Shown: one piece after another, positions 28,331 through 37,273 of the stretch
Numbering within the stretch: the stretch's first letter is position 1
How the letters are laid out: the number at the start of each line of letters is the position of its first letter
NCBI RefSeq assembly: GCF_018842675.1
Contig: NZ_JAGTWO010000001.1
Span: 186,001-250,000, forward strand
DNA: 64,000 nucleotides
Source of the DNA: Candidatus Pantoea bituminis
Lineage (GTDB): Bacteria > Pseudomonadota > Gammaproteobacteria > Enterobacterales > Enterobacteriaceae
Direction: 5' to 3'
The notes under the pieces: model-generated
Seen by the model: the letters and a program-made list of their open reading frames with translations, nothing else
The model's database searches: none
What the model was told of the DNA's origin: nothing
Program-made: the position numbers and the translations under genes

Positions 28331-28660
28331 TTAAGCCGGGATAATGCCGAAGGCGACGTTGATAAACACCATGACCGCAGCGATACCGCCGAACATGGCC
28401 AGGTTCTTGGTTTTCACATATGTAAACACGGCCGCGATAATTTCAAGGATATAAAGAATCCACACAACTGTAGATCCAGATCCGAATGTATCGTTAATCC
28501 TAGTTTTCCCGTTTGCAAAGAGATCTTCGGCGTGGGCTGGCATCGCGGCTGAAGCCACGATCGCCATTCCGGTAAACAAAGCTGGCTTGTTTACTTTGTT
28601 CCACGCTACCGCCCCTGCCTTGCGGCAGTAATTTACACACGAAGAGAGAGTGCCCTTCAT
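28331..28660 (-). CDS. traA: Conjugative pilin precursor TraA
   Basis: A 109-residue propilin with the long F-type leader ending in AMPAHA, where signal peptidase would cut before EDLFANG. The mature 64-residue pilin has two hydrophobic helices (VVWILYILEIIAAVFTYV and LAMFGGIAAVMVFINVAFGII) with a basic loop (KTKN), as in F pilin. It is first in the minus-strand tra block, followed by traL after nine bases. A divergent gene starts at 28944; the 283-bp spacer should carry the tra promoter. Confidence 0.88.
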   Translation of the reverse strand: MKGTLSSCVNYCRKAGAVAWNKVNKPALFTGMAIVASAAMPAHAEDLFANGKTRINDTFGSGSTVVWILYILEIIAAVFTYVKTKNLAMFGGIAAVMVFINVAFGIIPA

Positions 28661-28943
28661 AGGATTTTTCCTCAGTTAGGGATATAATGGTCAGTCGGTT
28701 GAACTATCGTCTGTTGCTGGCCATATGGCCTTAAGTCAAATTAATATCTTAACGGTTACGCCTCCTTTACATATCTGCAGCATTGCTACAGAAACTTACA
28801 ATTTATTTACGGGCTGGCGTTTTTTTACGCTCCCGGATCGCACACTTCAATTTAAGTTATTGATCTTAATGATCATTTTCTCTTATCGTCGTAGTGAGAG
28901 ATTTCACTTAAATCACTAACTGGTTGAATGGAAATGAAAAATC
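28661..28943. promoter_or_regulatory. Divergent control region between traA and the helix-turn-helix operon
   Basis: AT-rich, non-coding. It separates traA (minus) from the gene pair at 28944-30270 (plus), so both promoters must be here. I cannot pinpoint the -35/-10 elements. Confidence 0.4.
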
Positions 28944-29300
28944 ATGGCTGAAACTGCCGATTTGATTGTGCATGTCGCCGATCCGGCGGGCCTTTCGGCT
29001 AAGATTTTTAGGACAAATGATGAGACGGGCTTAAGTAACCTGCTTGAAGAGGCCCTTTTCCGTTACAGGCGCGACCCGGGCTGGTTTGAAGTGACTACAC
29101 CTGAAGGGCGCTTCTATGCTTGTCAGCTCGTTACCATTCCCCTGCTCATATTCATTAAAAAGCGTGTCCCCGGCAGAACGCTGCAATCGGCTGCTGAGCG
29201 GGCACTGTCGCAAATCAGTCCTTATTCAGACACGGTGGTGCCTGATGCCTGGATAATGATAAATGCGGATTTACTCACCCCCTCCGCCGTCCCGGAGTAA
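28944..29300 (+). CDS. Hypothetical protein upstream of the tandem HTH gene (118 aa)
   Basis: A soluble, mixed-composition protein (MAETADLIVHVADPAGLSAKIF, LLEEALFRYRRDPGWFEVTTPEGRFYACQLV). No family is recognised. It ends four bases before the GTG of the tandem HTH gene, whose ribosome site (GGAG) lies inside its last codons, so the two form an operon. The position between traA and traM, on the opposite strand, suggests a role in control of transfer (inference). Confidence 0.6.
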   Translation: MAETADLIVHVADPAGLSAKIFRTNDETGLSNLLEEALFRYRRDPGWFEVTTPEGRFYACQLVTIPLLIFIKKRVPGRTLQSAAERALSQISPYSDTVVPDAWIMINADLLTPSAVPE

Positions 29301-29304
29301 ACCT

Positions 29305-30270
29305 GTGGCACGCCCGCAAATTAACAAACAGTCTGAATAAAGCGATATTTACTGAACCGGGCGCTGACAGTGATCCTGAAAATAACTGTGCGTCGGGATT
29401 AATAAATCCCATACCTACGCGGGAAATAAAAAGCGCTCCTTCCGCCACGAACAAAAGGAAAGACAGCCCGGACGCGGATAAAATTATGGAGCGCGTCATG
29501 CTCGGCTGGCGCGTAAAGGAAATATGCGAAGAGCAGAGCTGTTCTGAAGCTTATATTTATAAGCTGATAAAAAAACGCAAAGGCAGTTCTGCAATGGATT
29601 ATCGCTGGAAGCAGTGGGAACTGATTGCGGCCATGTATCACGCTGAGCCAAAATTGACGCTGGAAGAAATTGAACAGGCGTGCGGTGTATCACGCGCGGT
29701 GATTTATCATGCCGTTAAAAAAATAGCCGAACGGGACGGGAAAGAAATTATTCCGCGCGAAAAAGAAAAAAACTGACGGCAGAAGACGTTGACAGCATAA
29801 AGCAGAAGTTAAAGGAAGGTGTACTCCGCAAACATATCTGCACCGAATATGGCATTACTATTGATACGCTTATTAAATACGTCGGCACGCGCGAGGAATA
29901 CAGGGCCATACCGGATGATTTAAAAGCTTATGCGGTTCGCCTGCGCGTTCAGGGTAAAACACTTCAGCAGACCGCCGATATTCTTGGGGTGACGGTCGCG
30001 ACGGTAAAGCGGGCATGGAGTAAAAAGAAGGATTCGCCTGAAATTAATGAAAAACGCGTCAAGTACGATAACAGAAACGTGCTGTCTAAACGCGATCGCG
30101 ATCAGGCTGTGAATGCCGTTCTGCGCGACGGACATACGCGAAAGCAGGTTTATAAGCAGTACGGAATCAACGCGCTCACGCTTCGCAGATATATTCGTGA
30201 TGCACAAAAAAGAGAGACAGAAGAACTCAGGAAGAAGGATAAAGGATCAGACAGCAAGGATGAAAGCTGA
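29305..30270 (+). pseudogene. Putative transfer regulator with about five tandem helix-turn-helix motifs, frameshifted
   Basis: The suggested start is GTG 29305 (MARPQINKQSE), with GGAG upstream. Two A residues appear to be lost near 29337 and one in the A run near 29770-29775. The repaired protein has about 320 residues: a linker, then five short HTH-like units. They are GWRVKEICEEQSCSEAYIYK, LTLEEIEQACGVSRAVIYHA, LRKHICTEYGITIDTLIKYV, KTLQQTADILGVTVATVKRA and TRKQVYKQYGINALTLRRYI. All share a pattern of xxxI-x(3)-GVS-x-xTV. It occupies the place of traJ/traY between traM and traA, but on the opposite strand. If the first start is wrong, the ATG at 29486 would be used. Regulatory role is inferred. 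Confidence 0.6.
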
Positions 30271-30316
30271 ATAAAATTGCCTGACACACTCCAGATCCTG
30301 CCAGGCAAAAAAACTA

Positions 30317-30718
30317 CTATTTGAAGAATTCAAGTAATTTACCAGCCACTCTTTCCTTCATTTCTTTTGGCCAGTCAGGGTCAAGTAGCATTTCATTCCT
30401 GACGACTTTAGAAGAGTCAATAGTTTCCTTCATGATGCCGAAAATCGCATCTATAATGAAACCGTTCATAAGCGCATTTTTAGCAATTAACTCCAGTTTC
30501 TGATCCAGCGTCTTTGCTGAAGCATCTTTATTAATTTTATTCTCATGCACTCTCAGGCCGAGCCTGAACATTTCCATTACAAAAGATGATCGATTTGCAG
30601 TATCACGAGACTCACCGTCTTCAAGCATTTTTTCCACATGCGCATCAACTTTCTCCAGCAATGAATACGGGACAGTAAGGTAGACGCGGTTTCTTTTAGA
30701 TGAATTTTCGTCATTCAT
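30317..30718 (-). CDS. traM: Relaxosome protein TraM
   Basis: A 133-residue DNA-binding protein that binds near oriT and contacts the coupling protein TraD in F. The N-terminal part is a ribbon-helix-helix (RVYLTVPYSLLEKVDAHVEKML), with MEMFRLGLRVHE matching the F TraM LGLRVHE segment. The C-terminal helical part forms tetramers and ends in VAGKLLEFFK, similar to F's acidic/aromatic tail that TraD recognises. AAGGCAG precedes the ATG. Just upstream lies the candidate oriT. Confidence 0.82.
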   Translation of the reverse strand: MNDENSSKRNRVYLTVPYSLLEKVDAHVEKMLEDGESRDTANRSSFVMEMFRLGLRVHENKINKDASAKTLDQKLELIAKNALMNGFIIDAIFGIMKETIDSSKVVRNEMLLDPDWPKEMKERVAGKLLEFFK

Positions 30719-31133
30719 ATTTATTTCTGCCTTAAGGTTTTATAACGTTCCGGAAACAGCTCATCAGATGAGTTCAGACTGGGTAACGACCTGTCTAAAA
30801 CAGTTACTTTTATGGATGCCACCCGGCAACCGTATAGCCTCCTTAAGGAAATTTCAAGGCATCAATCGGGCAATTTTATGCATCTTATTTTCTTTAAATA
30901 TATGTTTTTAATGATTTTGCCTGAAAGCAACTTACTGGCCACCAACAAGAACGCTGCCGGCAACCAACTGGCAACCACAATAGCGCTTAAACTTCCCACA
31001 AAATTAACATAATACACTGATATTAAAGACATAAATAAGCAAAAATAAATTTGCGAGTGGTGTGTAAAAATAACTTTCTTATGATATTGTTGGGGCTAAC
31101 AACTCCCCCGACCTTTTCAAAACCGGAGCCGCA
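30719..31133. other. Candidate origin of transfer (oriT)
   Basis: An AT-rich, gene-free region between traM and the orf169-like transglycosylase gene, exactly where oriT lies in F. At 31050-31065 it reads TTTGCGAGTGGTGTGT, resembling the F/R100 nic region (TTTGCG followed by GGTGT and G-rich bases). Other structure: a CTCATCAGATGAG dyad near 30757 and repeated GGCAACC near 30829 and 30958. The nic position is an inference from resemblance. Confidence 0.6.
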
Positions 31134-31631
31134 ATGCGTTTATTTCTGCACGCTGCTGCCCTGCTGGTGACAGGCATTATCTCAACCGGCGTGAAAGCGG
31201 ACTGTTTTATTAAAGCTGGTGAATGGTATTCCATCGATCCGGATTATCTGCGTGCAATCGCCTGGCAGGAATCCCGCTACAATCCGGCGGCCGTAAATAC
31301 CAACATTTCAAAAGATGGAAAACCCGGAAGCAGCGATTACGGCATCATGCAGATTAACACTGTCACGATGCGCGGATTACAGAAGGAATATCCCGGACTC
31401 AGCAAAGAAAAGCTGCTCTCCGATCCGTGCCTGAATATTTACATCGGGGCAATGCTGCTGCGCCGTAACTTCAATCAGTACGGCACCACGTGGCTGGCGG
31501 TGGGCATGTACAACGCGGGAATGAAGAACATTTCGCTGACGATTAAGAACCGCTATAATTACGCAATGCTCATCGACGGGCATTATAAAGGAATCAAGGC
31601 CGGAAAGATCCCCCGCGTTCCTGTCGGCTGA
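31134..31631 (+). CDS. Conjugation-associated lytic transglycosylase (F Orf169/VirB1 type)
   Basis: A 165-residue exported peptidoglycan-cutting enzyme that helps the transfer apparatus cross the cell wall. Signal peptide at 1-23 (MRLFLHAAALLVTGIISTGVKA). The SLT fold is clear: AIAWQESRYNPAAVN with the catalytic Glu, SSDYGIMQINTVTM and YIGAMLLRRNFNQYGTTWLAVGMYNAG. It lies next to oriT and divergent from traM, as gene X (orf169) does in F. Intact. Confidence 0.92.
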   Translation: MRLFLHAAALLVTGIISTGVKADCFIKAGEWYSIDPDYLRAIAWQESRYNPAAVNTNISKDGKPGSSDYGIMQINTVTMRGLQKEYPGLSKEKLLSDPCLNIYIGAMLLRRNFNQYGTTWLAVGMYNAGMKNISLTIKNRYNYAMLIDGHYKGIKAGKIPRVPVG

Positions 31632-31892
31632 TCCCCGCGATTTCTTTGTCATGAAGACGACGGAACAGTTAATAATTTCTGTGCTCCTGATAATTATCAG
31701 AAAAGACCAACGTTATCGCGCAGAATTGCCCGTGACGGTTCAACACCGGAACAGGACAACCCGGGACACAACTTAAATTTTTAAAGTTTTCATTATCCGC
31801 TCGGATCTTTGAGGTTCTATTCTCTCCGTCAGGGAGTAATTTATTCCAGAGATTTACGGGTAAAAGAAAGGAGCCTTCCGGCCCCTTCGTGC

Positions 31893-32746
31893 TTACGCAG
31901 TGGTTACTGCCAGTATTTTATTTATTTCGCCCTGGATGCCATGGCCGTGGCCAAAGTAATCCTGCCGTATACGCCAGAGTTCGCCGGTGTTGTAACGTGC
32001 AACGGAAATATCTTCACCATCGAGAAGGTGATCATACTTAATCCTGAGGATCCCGATGGCCTGTTGTTTCATTGCGTCCGAGTAATCACGGTCAACAAAA
32101 ACGTAGCCAACGCCCCCATAAATTTCATTAAATGGCGACGAACAGGAAACGAACATATCCTGCATCCCGTCGAAATAACTGTCCCGGTATTTACCCGTAA
32201 TTTCTTTTACCTGTTCTTCAGTCGGCCCATCCGTCCAGTTCACGCTGATGCTGTCATAACTCCGCTTACGGACTGAGAATTTAACGCCGGGGAATTTTGC
32301 TTTCAGCTCTTTGCGGATATTCCCGGTAACCTGCACCGCCCCTTTTTATCCTGAGACAGGGCCGAATATTCCGGCGCAGTTTTCAGCCGCTCACATTCTG
32401 CCCTGTATAGCCGCTCTTCAGCCTCACGTTCCTGCGCTTTTCGGCGCTCTTCTTCTTCAGCATGCTCAACAATGCGCTTAACGTCTTTTGCCTTTTTTAT
32501 TTCCGGGAATATGCTCCACTGTCTGCCGTGCAGAATACTTTCAGGCAGCGCCCGCGATATTTTTTCGCACTCGAAAGCAATATCAAAGGTAGCATTTCCG
32601 CCATATGAAACCACACCCGAAAGCGATCCCACCGAAGACGGTTTCTGCTCCCCGTGGATGGCAAAAACCACCCCGCGACCGCGATTGTATAACACCGTGC
32701 TGACTACCTGACCGATAACAAATGCCTGCGCATTTTGCATTTTCAT
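31893..32746 (-). pseudogene. LPD29-type leading-region protein, one frameshift
   Basis: The start is ATG 32746 (MKMQNAQAFVIGQVVS) behind AAGGAAA. The N-terminal part is a small beta domain (FAIHGEQKPSSVG, YGGNATFDIAFECEKISR), then a charged helix (VEHAEEEERRKAQEREAEERL). The C-terminal part matches polyvalent domain LPD29 (IRKELKAKFPGVKFSVRKRSYDSISVNWTDGPT, GHGHGIQGEINKIL). The frame breaks in the G run near 32339; one added base joins SQDKKGAVQVTGNIRKEL, about 285 residues. Such proteins are common in leading regions of F-like plasmids; their job is unknown. Confidence 0.75.
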
Positions 32747-32810
32747 TTCAGTTTTCCTTAAGTCGGCAAAGATGAAGACGGGACCTGTTAGGGCAGGCCG
32801 CCGCACGGTT

Positions 32811-33404
32811 TCAGAACGGAATTTCGTTTAACCCGGCATCATCACCGCTGGCAGTTGCCTGATTTTCTTCCCGCTGTGGATTCAGAGCTTTTTCAAGTGT
32901 GATAAAACCGCGCGCAACTTCACTGGCCTGGTAATGATCCAGCCCTGCCTCTGTCGCTGCATCGAAGGCATCCAGAAACTTCTGCACTTCCTCCCTGAGC
33001 ACCTCAGCGGCCCGACGGATATACTCCCTGCGGATTTTCTGAAATGAATCCGTGCGATAAAAGACCTGGCCACGGCTGGCAATGAGATAACGCCCGGCTG
33101 CGTTCTCCCCCATGTCATACAATGCCGTCATGCCACCGCCAGAACTCGCCAGACGCGGCAGCTCCCGGAGGCCTGCTTCAATCAGCGTGTTCACCTCACT
33201 TGCATCAAGAAGCAGCACATCTGTGCCATAGCTGCCGTTTCGCGCCGGAAAGTGCTTTCCTTCTGCTGGCACAGCACGTTCGTTCTCTGCACCCAGAACG
33301 TGCCAGCGGTTACGTAGATCGTTCGCGCTGACGCAGATTTTTTGGCCGTTACCCCATGTTTTGGAAGATTCTGGAGCGGCGGTGTTGACGTGTTGTGTGT
33401 GCAT
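32811..33404 (-). CDS. Leading-region protein of unknown function (197 aa)
   Basis: Its N-terminus, MHTQHVNTAAPESSKTWG, is shared with the products of 35965-36467 (NTATPESPKTW) and 38391-38714 (MHTQNLNTAAQNPSERW). The shared part extends into upstream DNA, as if several genes had received the same start and promoter module. The rest (VLLLDASEVNTLIEAGLRELPRL, YHYQASEVARGFITLEKAL-like) is soluble and helical, with no recognised domain. AGGAGAAG precedes the ATG. Expected to be expressed early in recipients (inference from position). Confidence 0.7.
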   Translation of the reverse strand: MHTQHVNTAAPESSKTWGNGQKICVSANDLRNRWHVLGAENERAVPAEGKHFPARNGSYGTDVLLLDASEVNTLIEAGLRELPRLASSGGGMTALYDMGENAAGRYLIASRGQVFYRTDSFQKIRREYIRRAAEVLREEVQKFLDAFDAATEAGLDHYQASEVARGFITLEKALNPQREENQATASGDDAGLNEIPF

Positions 33405-33835
33405 GCTGCTTCTCCTGTCAGGTGGTTAATTTATGTTTCGGTGAGTTCCTCGCGGCAAAGGGCTGAGAAGCAACGGCAGGCAGCAGTGACAAAGGCGCCG
33501 CAGGCGTGCACTTCACCCTTGTCTCTGATGAATGGTGGTGCTTGGATTCGCCCGCGCGTGGAAGTTACCGCAACATGCCCACCGCATCCGAAGATGAGCA
33601 GGCACACACCCGACCGCAACGCGGGCGTCCTCAGCGGCCACGTCTTTTTGTGGCCAGTGAACGCGCGGGCGTACGTCCGCTGCAGGAGTTGATCTTGCCA
33701 TCAGACCCCAGCCGCCAGGCCCGAAACGCCGCTTCTGGCGGTTCGGCGAAGCTTACCGGCCTGCCGGTTAGCGCAGTCGGGCTGACGACCCGGCTTGCCG
33801 GAGAGCCGAAGGGGCCATCAGGCTTTAGATAGTTT
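33405..33835 (-). promoter_or_regulatory. Leading-region module R1: hairpin-rich upstream repeat
   Basis: This stretch shares long blocks with 36468-36870: TCGCGGCAAAGGGC, GGCGTGCACTTCACCCTTGT, CTCAGCGGCCACGTCTTT, GTGGCCAGTGAACGCGCGGG and GCCATCAGACCCCAGCC. It has strong hairpins (GGCCAC/GTGGCC; GCGGGCG/CGTCCGC). It lies directly upstream of the gene starting at 33404. The layout recalls Frpo/ssi promoters in F leading DNA that fold in single strands and recruit RNA polymerase on entry. Confidence 0.65.
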
Positions 33836-34084
33836 CAGGTTGAATGACCAGGAAACCGGGGACGCAGCTGCTGCACAGAACATGACTCAACTGCCAAAGG
33901 GTTCAGGGAGACAAGGGTGAGAACGAATCGACAAGAGAGAAGACAGAGACACAGCGGCCTGGAGAGCGAAGGCGCAGGCGTAAAGGGATGACCGGTGCGT
34001 CAGCACCGGCTTTTCCTGGCCCGCAGGGCCGCCAACTTCTTGGGGAGCAGTACCTGGAAACCTTATGTCCTGCACAGCAGACGT

Positions 34085-34102
34085 AAAAAAACCCTTTCGG
34101 GG
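34085..34102 (-). terminator. Short terminator after the small membrane protein gene
   Basis: On the minus strand a CCCC-GAAA-GGG hairpin is followed by seven T residues, about 60 bases past the stop of the gene at 34162-34467. Confidence 0.5.
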
Positions 34103-34161
34103 CTGCATTTGTCTGCTTGCGACAATGTTGGACTCAGATGCCGCTCTGTCCAGGCTGGTTG

Positions 34162-34467
34162 TCAATGCAGGTTATAGCGTTCCAGCATTTTATGAAACTT
34201 GGGTGCAAGTAATACGAAGACTAACAGATACGTAATGGCAGAAAAGAGGGCTGAATGACCGAATCCAATTTGTGCGGAGATACTCCAGTCAGGAATCCAT
34301 CCGTACCAGAATTCCTTATCGTAATAACATAAGTATGCAATAAAAGACCCCATGCATATTGCGAATATACCAAATGCAAAAGTGATCCAGCATCTCATGG
34401 AATACGAAAGCGCAAATATAGCTGGATAAAAAATGAAACACATCGTAATGCAACCAACTAAGCTCAT
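34162..34467 (-). CDS. Small membrane protein (101 aa)
   Basis: I start at ATG 34467 (MSLVGCITMCFIFYP), which follows AAGGGAT; the longer frame upstream has no support. Three hydrophobic helices are visible (CITMCFIFYPAIFALSY, ITFAFGIFAICMGSFIAYLCYY, SALFSAITYLLVFVLL). It lies in the leading region between module R1 and further small genes. No family recognised. Confidence 0.6.
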   Translation of the reverse strand: MSLVGCITMCFIFYPAIFALSYSMRCWITFAFGIFAICMGSFIAYLCYYDKEFWYGWIPDWSISAQIGFGHSALFSAITYLLVFVLLAPKFHKMLERYNLH

Positions 34468-34676
34468 ATTTAATCCCTTAGACTGTGTCAGCGCAATATT
34501 ATGCCTGTGTACAACATGCGCATCCAGAATGTTGGGCAGAACAACCAAGTGACTTATCCTTCACCACGCCACCGGATGATAATTCAGTGAGGCGGATCTC
34601 CGCCCTGCCGCTTCGAAAAAACAGTGCTGCAGACGAACCCAGAGGCTCACCGACGGCAACACAGACCTTTTCGCTA

Positions 34677-34907
34677 TCAGTCCAAATCCATCTCCTGCCC
34701 TTCTTCACTGATAAGCACAAAATAACGATGTCGCTGATCCAGAATATAGTCCCGCGCCTGTTCGCTGATCCACGGTCGTGCCGCCTCAGCGGTATAAAGG
34801 TTGTAAGAGTGGCATTCTGCTTTGGTCATCACGTGACCTGTCCAGGTCACGTAGCCGGCTTTGAGCGGATTGTTCAAAGCCTCTGCCAGTCGTTCCTGCG
34901 TAGTCAT
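34677..34907 (-). CDS. Small leading-region protein (76 aa)
   Basis: Begins MTTQERLAEALNNPLKAGYVTWTGH after AGGGAAAC. It is soluble, with many aromatics and an acidic end (ISEEGQEMDLD). Composition and ribosome site support a real gene; no family is recognised. Confidence 0.6.
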   Translation of the reverse strand: MTTQERLAEALNNPLKAGYVTWTGHVMTKAECHSYNLYTAEAARPWISEQARDYILDQRHRYFVLISEEGQEMDLD

Positions 34908-35042
34908 GGCTGTTTCCCTGTGCCCCTGCAGCGCACTTCAGGGGATCGCGGTTTACCCTTTCAGGCGTGAATACTGCCAGTGGCAGAACGAACTCTGTTC
35001 ATTCGCTTCCGGCAGGTTCGCCCGTGCATATTTTTCAGGCCA

Positions 35043-35494
35043 TCATGCTCTGACCAGAATAGCTCCAGCGCGCTCACGGTCAGTATTCCACTGACCTGAT
35101 AAACGTTCGTGGTCTGAAACTCGCGGATTTCCGGATATTCCTCCCTCCGAGGGGATTGGCTGAATGTACGATCCGCGTTTTATAGGTATCAGGAGCGGCT
35201 CCCGCTTTGGAGGCGTAAACGTTACCGTGACCTGCAACTGCTCCAGCGGCTTGATCAGCAGCAGGCCGGTTGAGGACGCATATTTCCCCGTGTCATAAAC
35301 CGCGTTGTCACGCGTAAACGTGGCGGCAGCGAGGTATTCGAGGTGCATAGCAAAATCGGTCTGAAGCGCAGCACTGTTGACGTTGAAATCGGGCCGGTTG
35401 ATAACAAAAGATGGCGGCGCAGACTGCGACGGATGGCATCAAAATTTACACTGCAGGACTGAGCGTCTTTATCGGGCATAGTTGGAGCTGTCAT
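35043..35494 (-). pseudogene. Leading-region protein of unknown function, one frameshift
   Basis: ATG 35494 (MTAPTMPDKDAQSCSVNFDA) follows AAGGAT. The frame then slips, probably at the C run near 35437-35443. In the restored frame it reads SAPPSFVINRPDFNVNSAALQTDFAMHLEYLAAATF and ends AGAILVRA, about 150 residues. As read, an ATG at 35348 (MHLEYLAAATFTRDN) could look like a start, but sequence upstream in the same frame is protein-like. Function unknown. Confidence 0.6.
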
Positions 35495-35556
35495 AGTGAA
35501 ATCCTTAATGTGGTCTGGTTGGCCTAAGAAGAGGCACACCCGCGCCTCTGTTGCGT

Positions 35557-35880
35557 TCAGTTCTGCTGCCAGCGGTGAGTGATCATGCCAGGCATGAGGC
35601 GATACCCCACGTCGTACTCCTTCACCGCCACAGGCCAGTTATCGCGCAGATAAATCCGCAGTCCATCCGGCTCCTCTGTGGGTTCATGAATGACGCTGCA
35701 CATGCCCAGTTCCTCCCAGGGCACCGCGCTGAATCCGGCAAACGTTCCTGCAGAACAGATGTGCGCATACAGATCGGCGAACTGCACCGCTGTCAGACAA
35801 TCCAACGGCGCTTGCCCTGCCCCGCTGGCCGACGGGTTTACATCCTGTTTCGCCTGTGGGACGATACGGTTATCAAACAT
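35557..35880 (-). CDS. Leading-region protein of unknown function (107 aa)
   Basis: A good AAGGAG site precedes ATG 35880 (MFDNRIVPQAKQDVNPSAS). It is soluble, with a helical centre (LDCLTAVQFADLYAHICSAGTFAGF) and a basic end. It lies in a tight minus-strand row with the genes at 35043 and 35965, so the three may be one transcript from module R2. No family recognised. Confidence 0.65.
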   Translation of the reverse strand: MFDNRIVPQAKQDVNPSASGAGQAPLDCLTAVQFADLYAHICSAGTFAGFSAVPWEELGMCSVIHEPTEEPDGLRIYLRDNWPVAVKEYDVGYRLMPGMITHRWQQN

Positions 35881-35964
35881 GTCGTTACTCCTTCGTGATT
35901 GATGTGACCGATAAGAATTGCCGCTCGAACCGGTTGTTAAGAGAGCAGGCTTATGCCTGCTTTT

Positions 35965-36467
35965 TTAATGCGCGTGTCCCATTGTCAGCACGGCACCCAG
36001 CTCTAGGTCAGCATGTGCCTTCCAGGCGTAATCCCGGCATTCGAAATAGCGTCCGCGAATGCGCGCAAAAATGTGCGTCACCCTGCCCGAATACATCTCA
36101 CTGGATTTGAACGTCTCGCCTGCGGGGGATGAGCGCCAGTCCAGCGGCGGCATCACGTTCAGCTGATCATTCCAGCGCGCTTCGCTGATTTCCGCCCAGG
36201 GCCGGAACAGGCGGGTGCAGAACATCGCATCGGCTTCGTCTTCCGTCATCAGCGCCATATCCCAGTACTGGACCTGCAACTCTTCCAGCGTCTCAAACGT
36301 GCTGGCGGAAACGGTGCTGCCGTCATTGAGCGCGATCGCTTCACCAAACAGCTTGCCCGTCTCCACCCGCACAAATACCAGGCTTTCAGCCGTCGGGCTT
36401 TTGCCCTTCACCCATGTTTTGGGGATTCTGGCGTGGCGGTGTTGACGTTGAGGTTGTGTGTGTTCAT
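35965..36467 (-). pseudogene. Leading-region protein with the shared N-terminus, one frameshift
   Basis: The ATG at 36467 follows AGGAGAATTGCC. The start MNTHNLNVNTATPESP matches the N-termini of the genes at 33404 and 38714. One C is missing in the run near 36416-36419. After repair the protein continues KTWVKGKSPTAESLVFVRVETGKLFGEAI to AVLTMGHAH, about 167 residues. The C-terminal part (YSGRVTHIFARIRGRYFECRDYAWKAHADLE) is unique to this gene. Function unknown. Confidence 0.65.
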
Positions 36468-36870
36468 GGCAATTCTCCTGTCTCTGTGAAGGTTCATGTT
36501 TCAGTCGATCCAGTCGCGGCAAAGGGCAAAGGAGCAACGAGAGACAGGCAGTACAAGGGCGCCTCCGGCGTGCATTTCACCCTTGTGCTGAATGAATGGC
36601 GGTGCTACGACAAGCCCTCCGCGGCTGGACTGACCGGAACAGCCTCACTCAACGGGGAACGGACATGAACACACCCCGGACGGCTTTGCCGGACCGGGCC
36701 TCAGCGGCCACGTCTTTATGTGGCCAGTGAACGCGCGGGCGCACGCCCGCTGCAGGAGTGGACCTGGCTGTTCGCCATCAGACCCCAGCCGGTAAGCGCA
36801 GTCGGGTTGACGACCCGGTATGCCGGGGAGCCGAAGGGGGCCATCTCGACCGGATAAGAAACAGTGAACA
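36468..36870 (-). promoter_or_regulatory. Leading-region module R2: hairpin-rich upstream repeat
   Basis: Second copy of the module at 33405-33835. Order: TCGCGGCAAAGGGC, GGCGTGCATTTCACCCTTGT, TGAATGGCGGTGCTACGACA, CTCAGCGGCCACGTCTTTAT, the GCGGGCGCACGCCCGC hairpin, then GCCATCAGACCCCAGCCGG. It lies directly upstream of the gene starting at 36467. The core at 36785-36825 is copied once more at 20828-20872. Confidence 0.65.
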
Positions 36871-37075
36871 CCTGAACCGTTAGCAGGCATGTCGGGGGAA
36901 ACAAAAGGGGGATAAACAGAGGCAGTGGTGCAGTTAAATGGAATGACACAGGACAGTCAGTGTTCACCCACTCTGAAAATTACCGGTATTAAAAAAACCG
37001 CTTAAGAATGCAAGATCACTCTATAGTTTTTAAGTGAGTACCTAATCTACTTTTCATCTCAGAGGGAGAAAGGTC

Positions 37076-37273
37076 ATGCTTCAGTCATACTATTGCTACG
37101 TAAGTCCAATTAGCTCAGGCGCCGTCAGACTTCCTTTGAAAGGGTGCTCACAGCTTGAAGATGAGACCTCACGCATTTTTCTGGGCTCAGTTTATAAATC
37201 TTATCAGGCTATGAGTCTGGCAAGACGATATAGCCCAAACGTGTCAGTTTGCCCTTACTGCATGGTGATGTGA
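37076..37273 (+). CDS. Small cysteine-containing protein, paralogue C (65 aa)
   Basis: It begins MLQSYYCYVSPISSGAVRLP after GGGAGAAAGG. It aligns with the first 65 residues of paralogue A: SYYxY, KGC, then IFLGSVYKSYQAMSLARRYS against IFLGSFYEYHQAVAAAKRRYS, and a C-PYC pair at the end. This short form probably shows the core domain of the family. It is on the plus strand, opposite to its leading-region neighbours. Function unknown. Confidence 0.65.
   Translation: MLQSYYCYVSPISSGAVRLPLKGCSQLEDETSRIFLGSVYKSYQAMSLARRYSPNVSVCPYCMVM

Noticed and set aside
33506..33832. 108-codon plus-strand gene inside module R1
   Set aside because: The frame is not kept in module R2 although the DNA is conserved, so conservation is not at protein level.
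33887..34165. 92-codon minus-strand gene following the small membrane protein
   Set aside because: It would need a TTG start overlapping the upstream stop and runs through a terminator-like hairpin.
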